Assembly (NCBI RefSeq): GCF_024495425.1
Contig: NZ_JANHJR010000004.1
Location: 372,001-436,000, forward strand
Direction of reading: 5' to 3'
Length of the DNA: 64,000 bases
Origin: Haloarchaeobius litoreus
GTDB lineage: Archaea > Halobacteriota > Halobacteria > Halobacteriales > Natrialbaceae
The translations under genes were made by a program, and so were the position numbers. This document shows positions 9,335 to 19,000 of the stretch, in pieces. Under the pieces are notes generated by a model that saw only the letters and a program-made list of their open reading frames with translations, made no database searches and had not been told where the DNA came from. Numbering within the stretch: the first letter of the stretch is position 1; every line of letters starts with the position of its first letter.

Positions 9335-9364
9335 TCCAGAACCGATAGTTTGAGTATAGGCCTG

Positions 9365-10513
9365 CTACCTGCTGGATTGGGTGAGAACGGCGGAGTACGT
9401 GTCCGTTACCCGGTCGACGATGACGTCCCAGTCGTGTCGCCGGCCGAACTCGCGGGCGTTCTCGGAGAGGCGCTCGCGCTTTCCCTCGTCGGTGACGATT
9501 CGCCGGATAGCGTCGGCGATGGCCTGGGGGCCGGGGTCGACCACGTAACCGGTGACGCCGTCCTCGACGACGGCCGTGCTGCCGTTCTCCGGGGCGTCGA
9601 CGACGATGCTCGGGACGCCGCAGGCGGCGGCCTCCAGAATCGTGTTCGGGAACCCTTCGCGGACGGACGGGAGGACGAACGCGTCGGCGGTTGCGAGGTT
9701 CGCGACCACGTCGTCGTCGGCCTCGACGAAGCCGAGGAAGTCGACGGCGTCGGCCACGCCGACCGATTCGGCGTGGGCCTCCAGCGCCTCGCGCTCGGGG
9801 CCGTCGCCGACGACGACGGTCCGGGGAACGCGCCCCAGGTCGTCCGCGAGGATCGCCAGCGCGTCGAGCAGCCAGTCGACGTGCTTGTGCTGGGAGAGCC
9901 GCCCGACGTAGGCGAGTTCGTACGGCATGTCGACCGGTTCGATGGCACGCAGACGGTCGAAGTCGACGCCGTTCGGGACGACGGAGACGCCCCGGTCCCG
10001 GCCGATGTCCCGCAGGTCATCGCGGATGGCCTCCGAGATGGCGATGACGTGCGGCGGGAGGTCCACGCTCACCCGCTCGACGAGGCGGCCGCCGTAGCCC
10101 TTCCAGCCGACGTACTCGTTCCAGTACGGCCCCCAGACCTCGTACCAGGTGGCGATGAGGCGGGACCGGCCGAGCATATCGTGGAGCTTCGCGGTGAACA
10201 GCGGGAAGTAGGGGAACTGCTGGCAGTCGACCACGTCGAACTCCTCGCGTAACAGCGGTCGGGTGACCGCGGCAGCGAACTTCATCGCCTGCGGAATCGA
10301 GCGCCGGCCGTCGGTGTACAGGTCGAACGGCTCGCAGACGCCGTGGAAGGTGATGCCCTCGCGCTCCATCACGCTGGGGCCGTCCCAGTACTGCATCCCG
10401 TAGAGGTGTACGTCGTGGTCGTCGGCCATGCGGCGGGCGATCTCCCAGACGCGCTTCTGTGCGCCGCCCTTCTCCCACGGGTACACCGCGTCGTAGACGT
10501 ACGCTACGCGCAT
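9365..10513 (-). CDS. GT4-family glycosyltransferase
   Basis: A 382-residue GT-B transferase that begins MRVAYVYDAVYPWEKGGAQK, the loop that binds the acceptor side in GT4 enzymes. The donor domain shows ELAYVGRLSQHKHVDWLLDA, VVVGDGPEREALEAHA and PSVREGFPNTILEAAACGVP, with the conserved E-x7-E pattern. It overlaps the start region of the DUF457-type membrane gene by ten bases and lies 30 bp upstream of the epimerase, so all are in one transcription unit. It is expected to act at the cytoplasmic membrane face on a lipid-linked glycan. Confidence 0.9.
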   Translation of the reverse strand: MRVAYVYDAVYPWEKGGAQKRVWEIARRMADDHDVHLYGMQYWDGPSVMEREGITFHGVCEPFDLYTDGRRSIPQAMKFAAAVTRPLLREEFDVVDCQQFPYFPLFTAKLHDMLGRSRLIATWYEVWGPYWNEYVGWKGYGGRLVERVSVDLPPHVIAISEAIRDDLRDIGRDRGVSVVPNGVDFDRLRAIEPVDMPYELAYVGRLSQHKHVDWLLDALAILADDLGRVPRTVVVGDGPEREALEAHAESVGVADAVDFLGFVEADDDVVANLATADAFVLPSVREGFPNTILEAAACGVPSIVVDAPENGSTAVVEDGVTGYVVDPGPQAIADAIRRIVTDEGKRERLSENAREFGRRHDWDVIVDRVTDTYSAVLTQSSR

Positions 10514-11034
10514 GGGTCCTCCTCGAAGTAGCTGCGGCCGACGGCGACGGTGACGAGCAGGAGCACGCTCGCCACGCCGATGCCGTCGATGAACGTGTAC
10601 TCGCGCTGGTCGGTTGGGACCGGTGTGGCTTCGAGGGCCACGATGGGTCCGTGAATCGACACCGGCAGGAGGCCGTCGCCGAACGTGAGCACCGCCGGGA
10701 ACCGGAGTCCGACGCCGCTCTCGACCACGGGATACAGGAGGGTCACGGGTCCGCCGTCGAGCAGGTCGAGCACGAGGTGGCTGGCGAGGAACGCGGTCGC
10801 GAGCGTCGCCAGCACCCTGGTCCCCCGCACGACGTGCTCGATTCCGAACAGCGCGAGCGAGAGCGGGACGAGGACGAGCAACGACTGGAACAGCCCCTCG
10901 GTGCCGACCAGCTTGTCCACGTCCGGGAACAGGGTGAACGCACCCATCGCCAGTTTCGGTGGCGAGCGGAGCACGCTCGGCGCGATGGCGACCGTCGCCG
11001 CGAGCGGCAGGCAGACGTGTGTCAGGAAGTCCAT
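10504..11034 (-). CDS. DUF457-type membrane protein (YdjM/LexA-binding-like hydrolase family)
   Basis: A 176-residue integral membrane protein. It starts MDFLTHVCLPLAAT and has the metal-like motif FPDVDKLVG (D-x-D) near residue 40 and HLVLDLLDGGPVTLLYP near residue 85, both typical of the DUF457 family of membrane-bound putative metal-dependent hydrolases. Four or five helices are predicted by eye. The Met at 11034 is chosen because it begins the conserved MDxxTH start; the longer open frame upstream is unlike the family. It sits within the glycan operon, overlapping the next gene. The enzymatic role is not established for this family. Confidence 0.8.
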   Translation of the reverse strand: MDFLTHVCLPLAATVAIAPSVLRSPPKLAMGAFTLFPDVDKLVGTEGLFQSLLVLVPLSLALFGIEHVVRGTRVLATLATAFLASHLVLDLLDGGPVTLLYPVVESGVGLRFPAVLTFGDGLLPVSIHGPIVALEATPVPTDQREYTFIDGIGVASVLLLVTVAVGRSYFEEDPCA

Positions 11035-11044
11035 TGACGCCGCC

Positions 11045-11263
11045 TCACGATTCGAGGTAGCCGAGCGATTCGAGCCGGTCGCGCACCTCGCGCTCGTCGA
11101 CATCCTCGCCGCCGGTGGACTCGTCGTCGTCGACCTCGTCGAGCACCGCCGTCAGGACGTAGTCGACGTACCCCTCGACCGATTCGAACTCGGTGTGTGG
11201 GAGCCGGTCGTCGATACGAGCCGCGACTGACGGGGACAGCCGCACGTCTCTGGTGTCGGACAT
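11045..11263 (-). CDS. Ribbon-helix-helix small protein
   Basis: A 72-residue protein starting MSDTRDVRLSPSVAARIDD, followed by EFESVEGYVDYVLTAVLDEV. The strand-helix-helix pattern is that of CopG-type ribbon-helix-helix proteins, followed by an acidic linker and a C-terminal helix with DRLESLGYLES. In other haloarchaea this type of small protein sits next to the DUF457-type membrane gene, and here the two are ten bases apart. It is probably the first gene of the long minus-strand operon, so it may regulate it, but it could equally be a non-DNA-binding partner. The Met at 11263 is preferred to the longer upstream reading. Confidence 0.75.
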   Translation of the reverse strand: MSDTRDVRLSPSVAARIDDRLPHTEFESVEGYVDYVLTAVLDEVDDDESTGGEDVDEREVRDRLESLGYLES

Positions 11264-11382
11264 CGGTTGCCCGAAGAGGGGGCAGCGGAGGCTTCGTAAT
11301 ACTCCACTTTCCACCGGTACGCCGAGGTTTCGGGGTGGTAGTCCCGAACGGCTCCGACGGTCACTCACCCATCCGTCGTGGC

Positions 11383-11832
11383 TCAGTCACTCGATTCGGT
11401 CACATTCACCCAGATGCGGACCGAGAGGTCCGGTTGGCCAGTCGTCTCGTCCCCGGTCCAGAGCCGAACCAGAAATCGCTGCCGGCCGGGTGGACCCTCG
11501 GGGGTGATGCTGACCGGGAACCGCCGTTGCGAACCGGCGTCGACCGTGACCGTGCCGCTGCTGACCGTGCGGCCATCGAGGGTCGTGACGACGGTGTAGC
11601 GCCGAGATTCGTCGACGTTGTTCGTTATCTGGACAACCGTCCGTCCCTCCTCGCCGACGGCCAGTTCGGTCGGGTAGCCGGCCGCGGTCCCCTGGTCGTC
11701 GACCAGTGCCAGCTCGGTGGGTCGGTCCGGTCCGACGGGCTGGACGAGCGCGATGGCGCTGGCGGTCGCGAGCAGGAGGAACAGGCTCGTCGCGAGCAGC
11801 ACCGCCTCGACGTGTGTCCGGTCAGTGGCCAT
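11383..11832 (-). CDS. DUF1616-type membrane-anchored protein
   Basis: A 149-residue protein with one N-terminal membrane helix (AVLLATSLFLLLATASAIAL, residues about 10-29) and an extracellular beta-rich domain ending WVNVTESSD. The segments RTVVQITNNVDESRRYTVV and RFPVSITPEGPPGRQRFLV match the C-terminal part of DUF1616 proteins, which are common in archaeal glycan and S-layer-related loci. The usual N-terminal multispanning DUF1616 portion is missing, so this is a short form. The Met at 11832 lies just before the helix and begins the natural protein. Function is unknown. Confidence 0.75.
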   Translation of the reverse strand: MATDRTHVEAVLLATSLFLLLATASAIALVQPVGPDRPTELALVDDQGTAAGYPTELAVGEEGRTVVQITNNVDESRRYTVVTTLDGRTVSSGTVTVDAGSQRRFPVSITPEGPPGRQRFLVRLWTGDETTGQPDLSVRIWVNVTESSD

Positions 11833-11886
11833 CCACGGTGAAGCTTGAAGGGTGCCGGACGCAATAGTAAGAACACCGTATTCCGT

Positions 11887-12660
11887 ATGTCCGCCGACCT
11901 CACCTCGTTCGACGCGGGTGCAACGATACGGCGGCGTGATACCCGTCCACTGCTCGTCGCGACTGTGTTCGGACTGCTCGTCAGCGAGCTGTTCGTCGTG
12001 GTCGGCCCGCTCGAGACCGGCCTGTTCGGCTACGTGCTCGTGCTGGCGCTCGCCGCGGTCGCCGGGACCGGCTCCCGGGAGCACCGCGTGCTGCTCGTCC
12101 CGGCGACGCTGGCCTCGTGCCGGCTCGTGACGGTGGGTGCCCCCGACATCGCCGGCGTCAGCCCAGTCGTCGTCGCCTACGTCGGGACGTTCCTCGCCGT
12201 CGTCGTGCTCCTCGACGCGGACACCGTCGGCGTCGTCGACGAACCGACGAATCTCCTCCACGCGAGCGCCGCGGGTGTTCTCGGGCTCGGGTTCGGCCTG
12301 CTCGCCGTGGTCGTCCTCGGCGACTCGGCGGCCTCGTACAGCTTCCCCACCTCGCTCGGGGGACTGGTCGTGCTCGTCGCGCTGGTGCCGCTGATCGTCC
12401 TGGTCGAGGAGCTGCTCTTCCGACGGTTGCTCTACCCCGCACTCCGGCGGTCGTTCGAACCGGTGTCGGCGTTCGTCGCGACGAGCCTCCTGTACGCGGT
12501 CGCCGCGCCCGCGACCGGCCAGTTCCGGTCGATGTGGCTCGCGCTCGCCGCGGGACTCCTCCTCGGGTTGGCGTACGAGTGGACCAGGGACACCGTCACC
12601 GCGGTCGCGCTGCACGCCGGCATCGTTGCCGGACTGGTCGCCGTTCCCGTGGTGTTCTGA
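11887..12660 (+). CDS. CPBP-family intramembrane protease-like protein
   Basis: A 257-residue protein with about seven membrane helices. The family motif 1 EELLFRR (EExxxR) is present near residue 180, and LHAGIVAG near residue 245 matches the third motif. The second motif, normally FxxxH, reads SLLYAVAAP, so its catalytic His seems absent. CPBP proteins are Rce1-type intramembrane proteases; some paralogues have lost activity and serve as membrane scaffolds. The ATG at 11887 follows an AT-richer stretch and leaves a 54-bp divergent gap from the DUF1616-type gene. The role in the glycan locus is unknown. Confidence 0.8.
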   Translation: MSADLTSFDAGATIRRRDTRPLLVATVFGLLVSELFVVVGPLETGLFGYVLVLALAAVAGTGSREHRVLLVPATLASCRLVTVGAPDIAGVSPVVVAYVGTFLAVVVLLDADTVGVVDEPTNLLHASAAGVLGLGFGLLAVVVLGDSAASYSFPTSLGGLVVLVALVPLIVLVEELLFRRLLYPALRRSFEPVSAFVATSLLYAVAAPATGQFRSMWLALAAGLLLGLAYEWTRDTVTAVALHAGIVAGLVAVPVVF

Positions 12661-12663
12661 TCG

Positions 12664-12861
12664 CTACTGGCCGAGTCCGGTGACGGCGAGGTAGAGGACG
12701 AGCGCACCGAAGGCGACCAGGAGCGGGAGCAGCGGTGCGAGCCGTTCCACGCCGAGGTCGTGTGCGCCCTCGGAACGTCGCACCGAAAGCACGGCGAGCA
12801 GGACGAGCAGGCCGAGTGCGACGTAGACGCCCCCGTCGGGAGCCGACTGGAGGGGAATCAC
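12664..12861 (-). CDS. Small two-helix membrane protein
   Basis: A 65-residue protein with two hydrophobic stretches, VYVALGLLVLLAVLSVRR and LLPLLVAFGALVLYLAVTG, separated by a short charged loop. The start overlaps the stop of the upstream GT2 gene by four bases (ATGA), which supports a real coupled gene. It is probably a partner or stabiliser of the GT2 membrane enzyme. No named family is recognised. Confidence 0.65.
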   Translation of the reverse strand: MIPLQSAPDGGVYVALGLLVLLAVLSVRRSEGAHDLGVERLAPLLPLLVAFGALVLYLAVTGLGQ

Positions 12862-14051
12862 GGCGAGTCACGCTCCCCGAGTACGCTCAGGAAGAAGGAG
12901 TCGAAGACGGTGAGCACGCCGAGCACCAGCAGCGTGAACGCGACGGTGTCCACGTCCGAGAGCGGGACGCTGTTGCCGTTGAGCCACCCGACAGCGTTGA
13001 CGAGGGTGTACGACCCGCCGACGAGCAGCAGGCCGGTCCCCAGCGCGAGGCCGTGTTCGAGCCGGAAGCGCTCGGTGACGAACCGCGTCACCGGGTCCGA
13101 CGGCTTCCGGATCGGGTTCGCGACGATGGCGCTCGTGGTCGCCAGCACCGCCGTCTGGTGCGCCACGATGAGGAGGAGGCAGCCGAGGACCACCGCACGG
13201 GCACCGAGGTCCAACCCCGTGATGGCCCCATCTGCGGCGACCGCACCGAGCAGCCCGAGGCCCGTGCCGCCGGTGAGCACCGCGGGGATGGTGAACAGGT
13301 AGTCCGGTGCATTGATGAGCATGAACCGGACGTGCCGCCAGCCGTCGCGGAAGCTCTCCAGCGTCGCGTCGCCGGTGCGTTCGCGGTAGGTGATAGGCAC
13401 CTCCCGTATCTCCAATCCGGCGGAGGCGGCCTTCATTATCATCTCGCTCGCGAACTCCATCCCGTCGGTGCGGAGGTCGAGTTGCTCCAGGGCGTCCCGC
13501 GAGATGACCCGGAAGCCGCTGTGGGCGTCGCTGATGTTCGTCCCGTAGAACACGTTCAGGAACTTGGTCAGGAGCGGGTTGCCCACGTACCGGTGGAGCG
13601 CCGGCATCGCCCCGGTCTCCATGTCCCCGTTCAGCCGGCTCCCCATCGCCATGTCGGCCTCGCCCGACTCGACGAGCGCGAACAGCTCCGGGAGCTCCCG
13701 GAAGTCGTAGGTGGTGTCGGCGTCGCCGATGACGACGTACTCGCCCCGGACGTGCTCGAAGGCGTACCGGTACGCGTAGCCGTACCCCCGTCCGTCCGGC
13801 GTGATGACTCTCGCACCGTGCTCCCGGGCGATTTTCGGGGTGCGGTCGGTAGAGCTGTCGCTGACCACGATTTCACCGGTCACGCCCAGTTCGAGTAACG
13901 CGGATTTCGCCCACTCGATGCACTCCGCGATGGCTCCCTCCTCGTTCATCGTCGGCATCACGAAACTAATCGTCGGCGTTGCCTCACTTTCTTGTGGGAC
14001 CAGCAACGAGTCTGCATCCCGGGGAGCCTGCCTGGACGAGGGCTCGGACAT
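12858..14051 (-). CDS. GT2 dolichyl-phosphate glycosyltransferase with membrane tail
   Basis: A 397-residue family 2 transferase. The catalytic domain begins ISFVMPTMNEEGAIAECIEW, has the metal site VIGDADTTYDF (D-x-D) near residue 115 and the segment DAHSGFRVISRDALEQL near residue 180. From about residue 255 four hydrophobic helices follow, as in membrane-bound dolichol-phosphate sugar synthases such as the haloarchaeal N-glycosylation enzymes. It would load a sugar onto dolichyl phosphate at the cytoplasmic face for S-layer glycan assembly. The specific sugar is unknown. It is the first gene of a two-gene unit with the small membrane protein. Confidence 0.87.
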   Translation of the reverse strand: MSEPSSRQAPRDADSLLVPQESEATPTISFVMPTMNEEGAIAECIEWAKSALLELGVTGEIVVSDSSTDRTPKIAREHGARVITPDGRGYGYAYRYAFEHVRGEYVVIGDADTTYDFRELPELFALVESGEADMAMGSRLNGDMETGAMPALHRYVGNPLLTKFLNVFYGTNISDAHSGFRVISRDALEQLDLRTDGMEFASEMIMKAASAGLEIREVPITYRERTGDATLESFRDGWRHVRFMLINAPDYLFTIPAVLTGGTGLGLLGAVAADGAITGLDLGARAVVLGCLLLIVAHQTAVLATTSAIVANPIRKPSDPVTRFVTERFRLEHGLALGTGLLLVGGSYTLVNAVGWLNGNSVPLSDVDTVAFTLLVLGVLTVFDSFFLSVLGERDSP

Positions 14052-14174
14052 GATGGTTTCGGGTTCGGTACGTATGGTCGGTACTTCGTTAGACAGCTGA
14101 AACTCTGGAAATCCCTTCCTTCTCGCGAGTACGGCGGAATTAGTCGAGACGCTCCTGGCGAGTGGTTCGGTCCC

Positions 14175-15161
14175 TCAGTCGAGTGCGGGGAACAGCGGGT
14201 CCAGCGCGGGCCGCTCCTCGCGGAGCGCGTACTCGCCGCCGTCGACCGCCACAAGGCCGGCGTCCTGCAGGTGTTCGAGGTGGGCGTACGCCTCGCCGGG
14301 GCCGTGGAGGATGTGGATACCGGCGAGGTCGCCGAACAGGTGCGCGCTCACGGTCCAGGCGTCGGCCGGGCCGTGCTCCGCCAGCACGTCGACGACGCGG
14401 CCGGTGCGCTCGCGGTGGTGGGCCAGGATGTGGCGCGCACGGTCGGCCGGCTCCTCGATGGGCTGCCGATGCCCGGGATAGGCGACGTCGAAGCCGCCCT
14501 CGACGATGCGGACCAGGGCGTCGAGGTAGTGCTGCAGTGCGTCCTCGTCCCTGATGTCCGCCCCACCGACGTTCGGCGTGTACTTCGGGAGCAGCGCGTC
14601 GCCGCTGAACAGGGCCCGTTCGTCGCCGTCGTCCAGCACGAACCCGCACTGGCCGACGGTGTGCCCCGGCAGGTGCCACACCTCGATCTCGCCGGTGCCG
14701 ACCGCGAACCGGTCGCCATCCCCGAACGGTTCGACCGAGGCAGCGGGGTCGGACCAGAGCGCGTCGGCGGCGAGGCGGTCTCGCAGCTCCCCCGCCGCAC
14801 GCTCGGGCATCCCCCACTCGTCGAACAGCGTCGTCTGCCGGTCCTCGAACTCGGCCAGTGCGCTGGCATCACGCTCCACCAGCGGCGCATCCGCGTCGTG
14901 GACGCGGACCACGGCGTCGCCGGCCTGCTGGACCGCACCGGCACCGCCGGCGTGGTCGCCGTGGAAATGTGTAAGCAGTACCTGGTCCACGTCGGCGAGT
15001 CCGACGCCCGCGGCGGCGAGCCCGTCAGCGAGCTCCCGCTGCACCGTCGGCTGTGCCGTCGCGGTGTCGACCAGCGTGGTCGGTCCGTCCTCGTCGGCCC
15101 CCAGCAGATAGACCGCGTTCGCGCCCTCGAACTCCCTGTTGTCAAGCTGAATCCTGTGCAC
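14175..15161 (-). CDS. Metallo-beta-lactamase-fold hydrolase
   Basis: A 328-residue MBL-fold hydrolase. The zinc motif VLLTHFHGDHAGG (HxHxDH) is intact near residue 65, HLPGHTVGQCGFVLDDG supplies the next His and ALFSGDALLP the bridging Asp. The C-terminal 100 residues contain HILAHHRERTGRVVDVLAEH and a helical segment similar to the winged-helix-like tail of LACTB2-type hydrolases. A thioester or glyoxalase II-like substrate is possible. It is monocistronic as far as visible, with divergent neighbours. Confidence 0.85.
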   Translation of the reverse strand: MHRIQLDNREFEGANAVYLLGADEDGPTTLVDTATAQPTVQRELADGLAAAGVGLADVDQVLLTHFHGDHAGGAGAVQQAGDAVVRVHDADAPLVERDASALAEFEDRQTTLFDEWGMPERAAGELRDRLAADALWSDPAASVEPFGDGDRFAVGTGEIEVWHLPGHTVGQCGFVLDDGDERALFSGDALLPKYTPNVGGADIRDEDALQHYLDALVRIVEGGFDVAYPGHRQPIEEPADRARHILAHHRERTGRVVDVLAEHGPADAWTVSAHLFGDLAGIHILHGPGEAYAHLEHLQDAGLVAVDGGEYALREERPALDPLFPALD

Positions 15162-15299
15162 GGTTACTGCGTCGGAAGGGGACGAGGGGCCTTAGGTTGT
15201 CGTCATACGGCATCGTGGTGGGAGATGGCCACGGTACGCCCGAATTAACCAACAAAGCGAAGTGGGCCCGCGACGGTTGGTCAAGACTGGAGCCAGCAG

Positions 15300-15617
15300 A
15301 TGCCTTTCGAACCACCAACCCCACCCCCGGAACTCTCTACCGACCTCGTCGAGAGCCTCGCGGACTGCTCGCCTGACCAGCTGCGCGAGGCGGCGAACTA
15401 CGCCTTCGCGCTGGCGAGCCACCGAGAGCGCGACGCCCGTCTCGACGAGGGCGAGAACGACGACCAGCCGAGGCCCGACAGCAGGCCGGCGGAGGTGCCG
15501 GCGAAGGCCAGTCTCACCACGAAGACGATCAACGACAACCGGTACTACTACTGGCAGTGGCGCGAGGGCGACCGGGTCAAGTCGAAGTACCACAGCCCTG
15601 TTGACGAGACAAACTGA
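15300..15617 (+). CDS. DUF6788-type small haloarchaeal protein
   Basis: A 105-residue protein. The N-terminal part is helical (LVESLADCSPDQLREAANYA), the middle is disordered and acidic, and the C-terminus has the signature NDNRYYYWQWREGDRVKSKY, which marks DUF6788-type proteins. The aromatic strand pair resembles a small nucleic-acid or protein-binding module, but no function is established. A broken copy of the C-terminal signature lies at 21190-21285 in this window. Confidence 0.7.
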   Translation: MPFEPPTPPPELSTDLVESLADCSPDQLREAANYAFALASHRERDARLDEGENDDQPRPDSRPAEVPAKASLTTKTINDNRYYYWQWREGDRVKSKYHSPVDETN

Positions 15618-15888
15618 GTTCTCGATAGCTCAGCGCGTGACGCCGACATCTACCAGTACCGCAGGAGAGAGCGGGAGAACGAGTCCAGCGGCAACGTTCT
15701 GGACCACCAGCCCGGGGAGCAACGTCGATGTGAAGCGAATCATCGACACGGGAGGAGAGCGTGAGGATCGGCCCAGCCGGTCTGCTTTTGGTATACGCTT
15801 CGGGGGTCGATTCGTGGTCGTGACCGTTCGGCCTGAGCACGTGAAAATGGTTGTGGCAGCGGTCGTCGTCGGGGCGAGACGGCGGCAC

Positions 15889-16011
15889 ACCCCGGTTGAA
15901 GACGTCGGTGAACGGACGACCGTTCGGTTCGCTGCACGACCGAGCTTCCGGGAGTACTACTGCGACTACCACCCGACCTCGATGCGCGGGATGGTCGCAG
16001 TCGTCGAGTGA
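15889..16011 (+). pseudogene. Decayed cupredoxin (halocyanin-like) remnant
   Basis: The frame ending at the stop at 16011 reads RHTPVEDVGERTTVRFAARP and then FREYYCDYHPTSMRGMVAV. The Cys-x2-His-x3-Met cluster between two beta strands is the blue-copper loop of cupredoxins, and the preceding HTxxVED strand is also typical, with the segment between shortened. No start codon or N-terminal domain is recognisable upstream. The preceding 270 bp after the DUF6788-type stop contain nothing else I can assign. I read it as the end of a decayed copper-protein gene, converging on the giant multicopper gene. Confidence 0.5.
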
Positions 16012-16063
16012 CGTCGACGGGAGAACGGAGGTCGAATAGTCGACGCCGTATCCGGGCGGTGTG

Positions 16064-19000
16064 CTAGTCGAACAGGTCCGTACACCCTCGCAGCACGAAC
16101 GTCGAGCCGTCCTCCCACGTGATCGTTACCGAATCGCGGCTCTGGTGGACTGACTCCGGGAACACCTCAAGCTCCCAGCTCTCGTCGCCGTCCGACCCGA
16201 CCACCTCGAGTTCGACCTCTGTGAGGTCGTCGCTCTCCACGTCGATACAGTAGTCATCCGGGCAGCCGAGCACGCGGAGCTCGGTGTTCCGGAGCAGCTG
16301 GAGGAGCCACGTCGGGTCGAAGCCTGCTTCCTCCTCTAGCGTCACAACCAGCTGGTTGTCGTCGTAGGCGACGAGCGCGTGGGCGTTGGCGTCAGCGAGG
16401 TCCGTAATACGGTGGCGATACCGGACGTCTTCGAAGAGGTAGAGTGCGCTCTCTCCACAGGCACTGCGGACGCTCTCGGGCACCAGCACGACGATATCGT
16501 CGCGGCTCCCTCCGGTGATATCGCCCTGTAACACCACCCAGTTCGGTCGTTCCCGGAGCGGAACGTTGTGTGCCTGGTCCGGCAGGGGGTGGATGGGGTT
16601 GCAGAACTCGGAGATATCCTTCTCGACGCGGAAGATGCCCCAGTAGCCGGCTTCGAGCTTGCGACGCTGTCTGGTCTCCTGGTAGATGAAGTCACCTGTG
16701 CTGGTGGTGAGACCGCCTGCGTCGCCGATCGGTTCAATCTGCTTGGCCTTCCCGACCGTGAATCTGTCGTCGACACCGATGACCTCGGAATCGTCGACGT
16801 TGCGGAACCGCTGCCACATATGACCCGCGAGGTGGAACACCAGTCCGTCGGCCTTGTCGGCGGTCTTGTGCACCCGGAAGGTGACGGGGTCGCCGAGGAG
16901 CGCGCGCGGAATCGGCGTCGCGGGGTCGTCGTGGATGTCAGAGTCGTACACGTCGGCCGGGTCGGCGTCCTTCTCGAAGCGGCGGATGAACGGTTCGTTC
17001 CGGTAGTTGATGGCCTGATAGCCGTGGTCCTCGGCGTCACCGAGTTGGTTGCAGGGGTCGTCGGGATTTTCCACGTCTGGGCCCGGGGGAACGACGCAGT
17101 CGTCGGGGTCGTCTTCGTTCAGTATGAACTGCCCGTCGGCGAACGCGAGCGAGTAGTTCCGGCGGTCCGGACCGTCGGGACGCTTGAGCATCGTCGAGTC
17201 ACCGAGTCCCTGGCGGGCGGGCTCGGCAGTGTACGGGTCGAGGTAGTCGACACCCTCGGGCTCGCTGATGATCCGGCCGTACGCACCGTGGTGGCGGTTG
17301 CTTCGAAGGTCCGCGTGGTCGAAGAGGACCGACGCGCCCACCGTCCCGTTGACGAACCACCGGTAGGTGATGGTCTCGCCGGGTCCGACCGTCTGGTCCC
17401 AGTTGAAGCCGGCCGTGACGCCGTCGGAGCCGAGCACGTCGTAGTCGAGCCTGAGGGCGTGGATGGAGATGCGCTCGGAGCGCTCCCACGGTCGCGTCGT
17501 CTGCATCAGCGGGTGGGCGTGATCCTCGTCGATCTCGTCGAAGTCGATGTCGTTGGTGAGCGTCACCTCGACACAGTCGCCGACGTTCGTTCGGAGGGTC
17601 AGCGGCGTGAGCTCCAGACTGCCGTCGCAGATTCCCTCGACGTGGTCATCCAGCGCGTAGACGATACCGTCTGGGTCGTGGTCGCCGTAATCGTTGTACG
17701 GAATCTCGGTGGTGAACGCACTCACATCGAAGGACTTGACGGGTGCACCCTTCGGGCAGGGGTCGCCGGGATTCGGGGCGATGTCCGGCGGGTCCCCGTC
17801 GATGCAGTCGTTCTGCCGGGCGTCCTTGTCCGGCGGGAATGCGCGGCAGTCGTCGTCGGCGTACAGCAGCCGGGCGAGCTGGCCGCACTCGCTCCAGTCG
17901 AGGTCGCTCCACGGCGCTGGATGGCCCATCTCGCGAAGTTCGTGCCGTGAGATCTCCCCGTCGGGTGTGCCCTCGCCCGGGAGGGGGTGGAGGTGGTCGA
18001 CCTCGCCGCCGAACTCCCGGTAGAGGCCCCACATTCCGTCCCAGCGGTCGTCGACGACCAGCGACCCGTAGACGTAGTCCCGTATCGGGAGCCCCGACGG
18101 ATTCTCGTTCAGGTCCTCGAACTCGTCCCGGTCGCCCGGGTAGTCGTCCGCGGCGAGATCGAACGAAAACGCCTCCGAGGTGCCGATTATCTGCGAGACG
18201 GTCTCCTGCGGGTCGAGCCCCTCGGGTTCGAGCTGCTTGCCGTGGATGTTGAAGTTGTGCTGCTCCTCGTAGACCGCCTGCCACAGACGGAACCGGACGT
18301 TGTCGTCCTCGTACGCCTCGAACACCGGCGTCGACGGGTCCCCGTGGACGTACGACGAGTGGACGTACGCGGGGTCGCAGTCGTCCCGGGTGTAGTACGG
18401 CGTGTTGCGGTAGTTGAGAGCCATCACCCCGGCGTTCTCGTTGTGCTCTGCGTTCCTGTTCACCAGTTCGTCGTCGCGGTCGAGGAGCTGTGCGAAGTCC
18501 TGATAGGCGATACAGAACTCGCGGTAGGCATCGCCCTCCTCGGGATCGATGATGGCCTGCGTCCCGCTCCTGATGTGGTCCCCGCTGTACGGGTCGCGCC
18601 ACTCCGAGCCCGGCGGTTCGACGACGAGGGAGGCGAACGAGCCGTGCATCACGTCCGAGATGCCGGTGATGTGGTCGTGGAAGAAGATGGTCCCCTCCTC
18701 GTCGGCGTACCAGCGGTAGTGGGCCTCCTCGCAGGCCGGCGCGTCCTGGCGGTAGTTGAACCCGGTCGCGAGCGAGTCGGAGCCGAGCAGGTCGTAGGAG
18801 ACGAAGTGGATGTGGTTGGACTTCCCGCCTTCCTCGATGGGGACGCTCTCGGGCTTGCCCTCGCTGTTGTCGGGTGTCCTGTCGGCAGGTATCGCCGCGA
18901 TGTTCTCCTCGGTGACCTCGTTCTTGAACGTGATCTCCACGCAGTCGCCGACGTTCGCCCGGATGACGAGCGGCTCCGGGTTCAGCTTCCCCTCCCGGAC

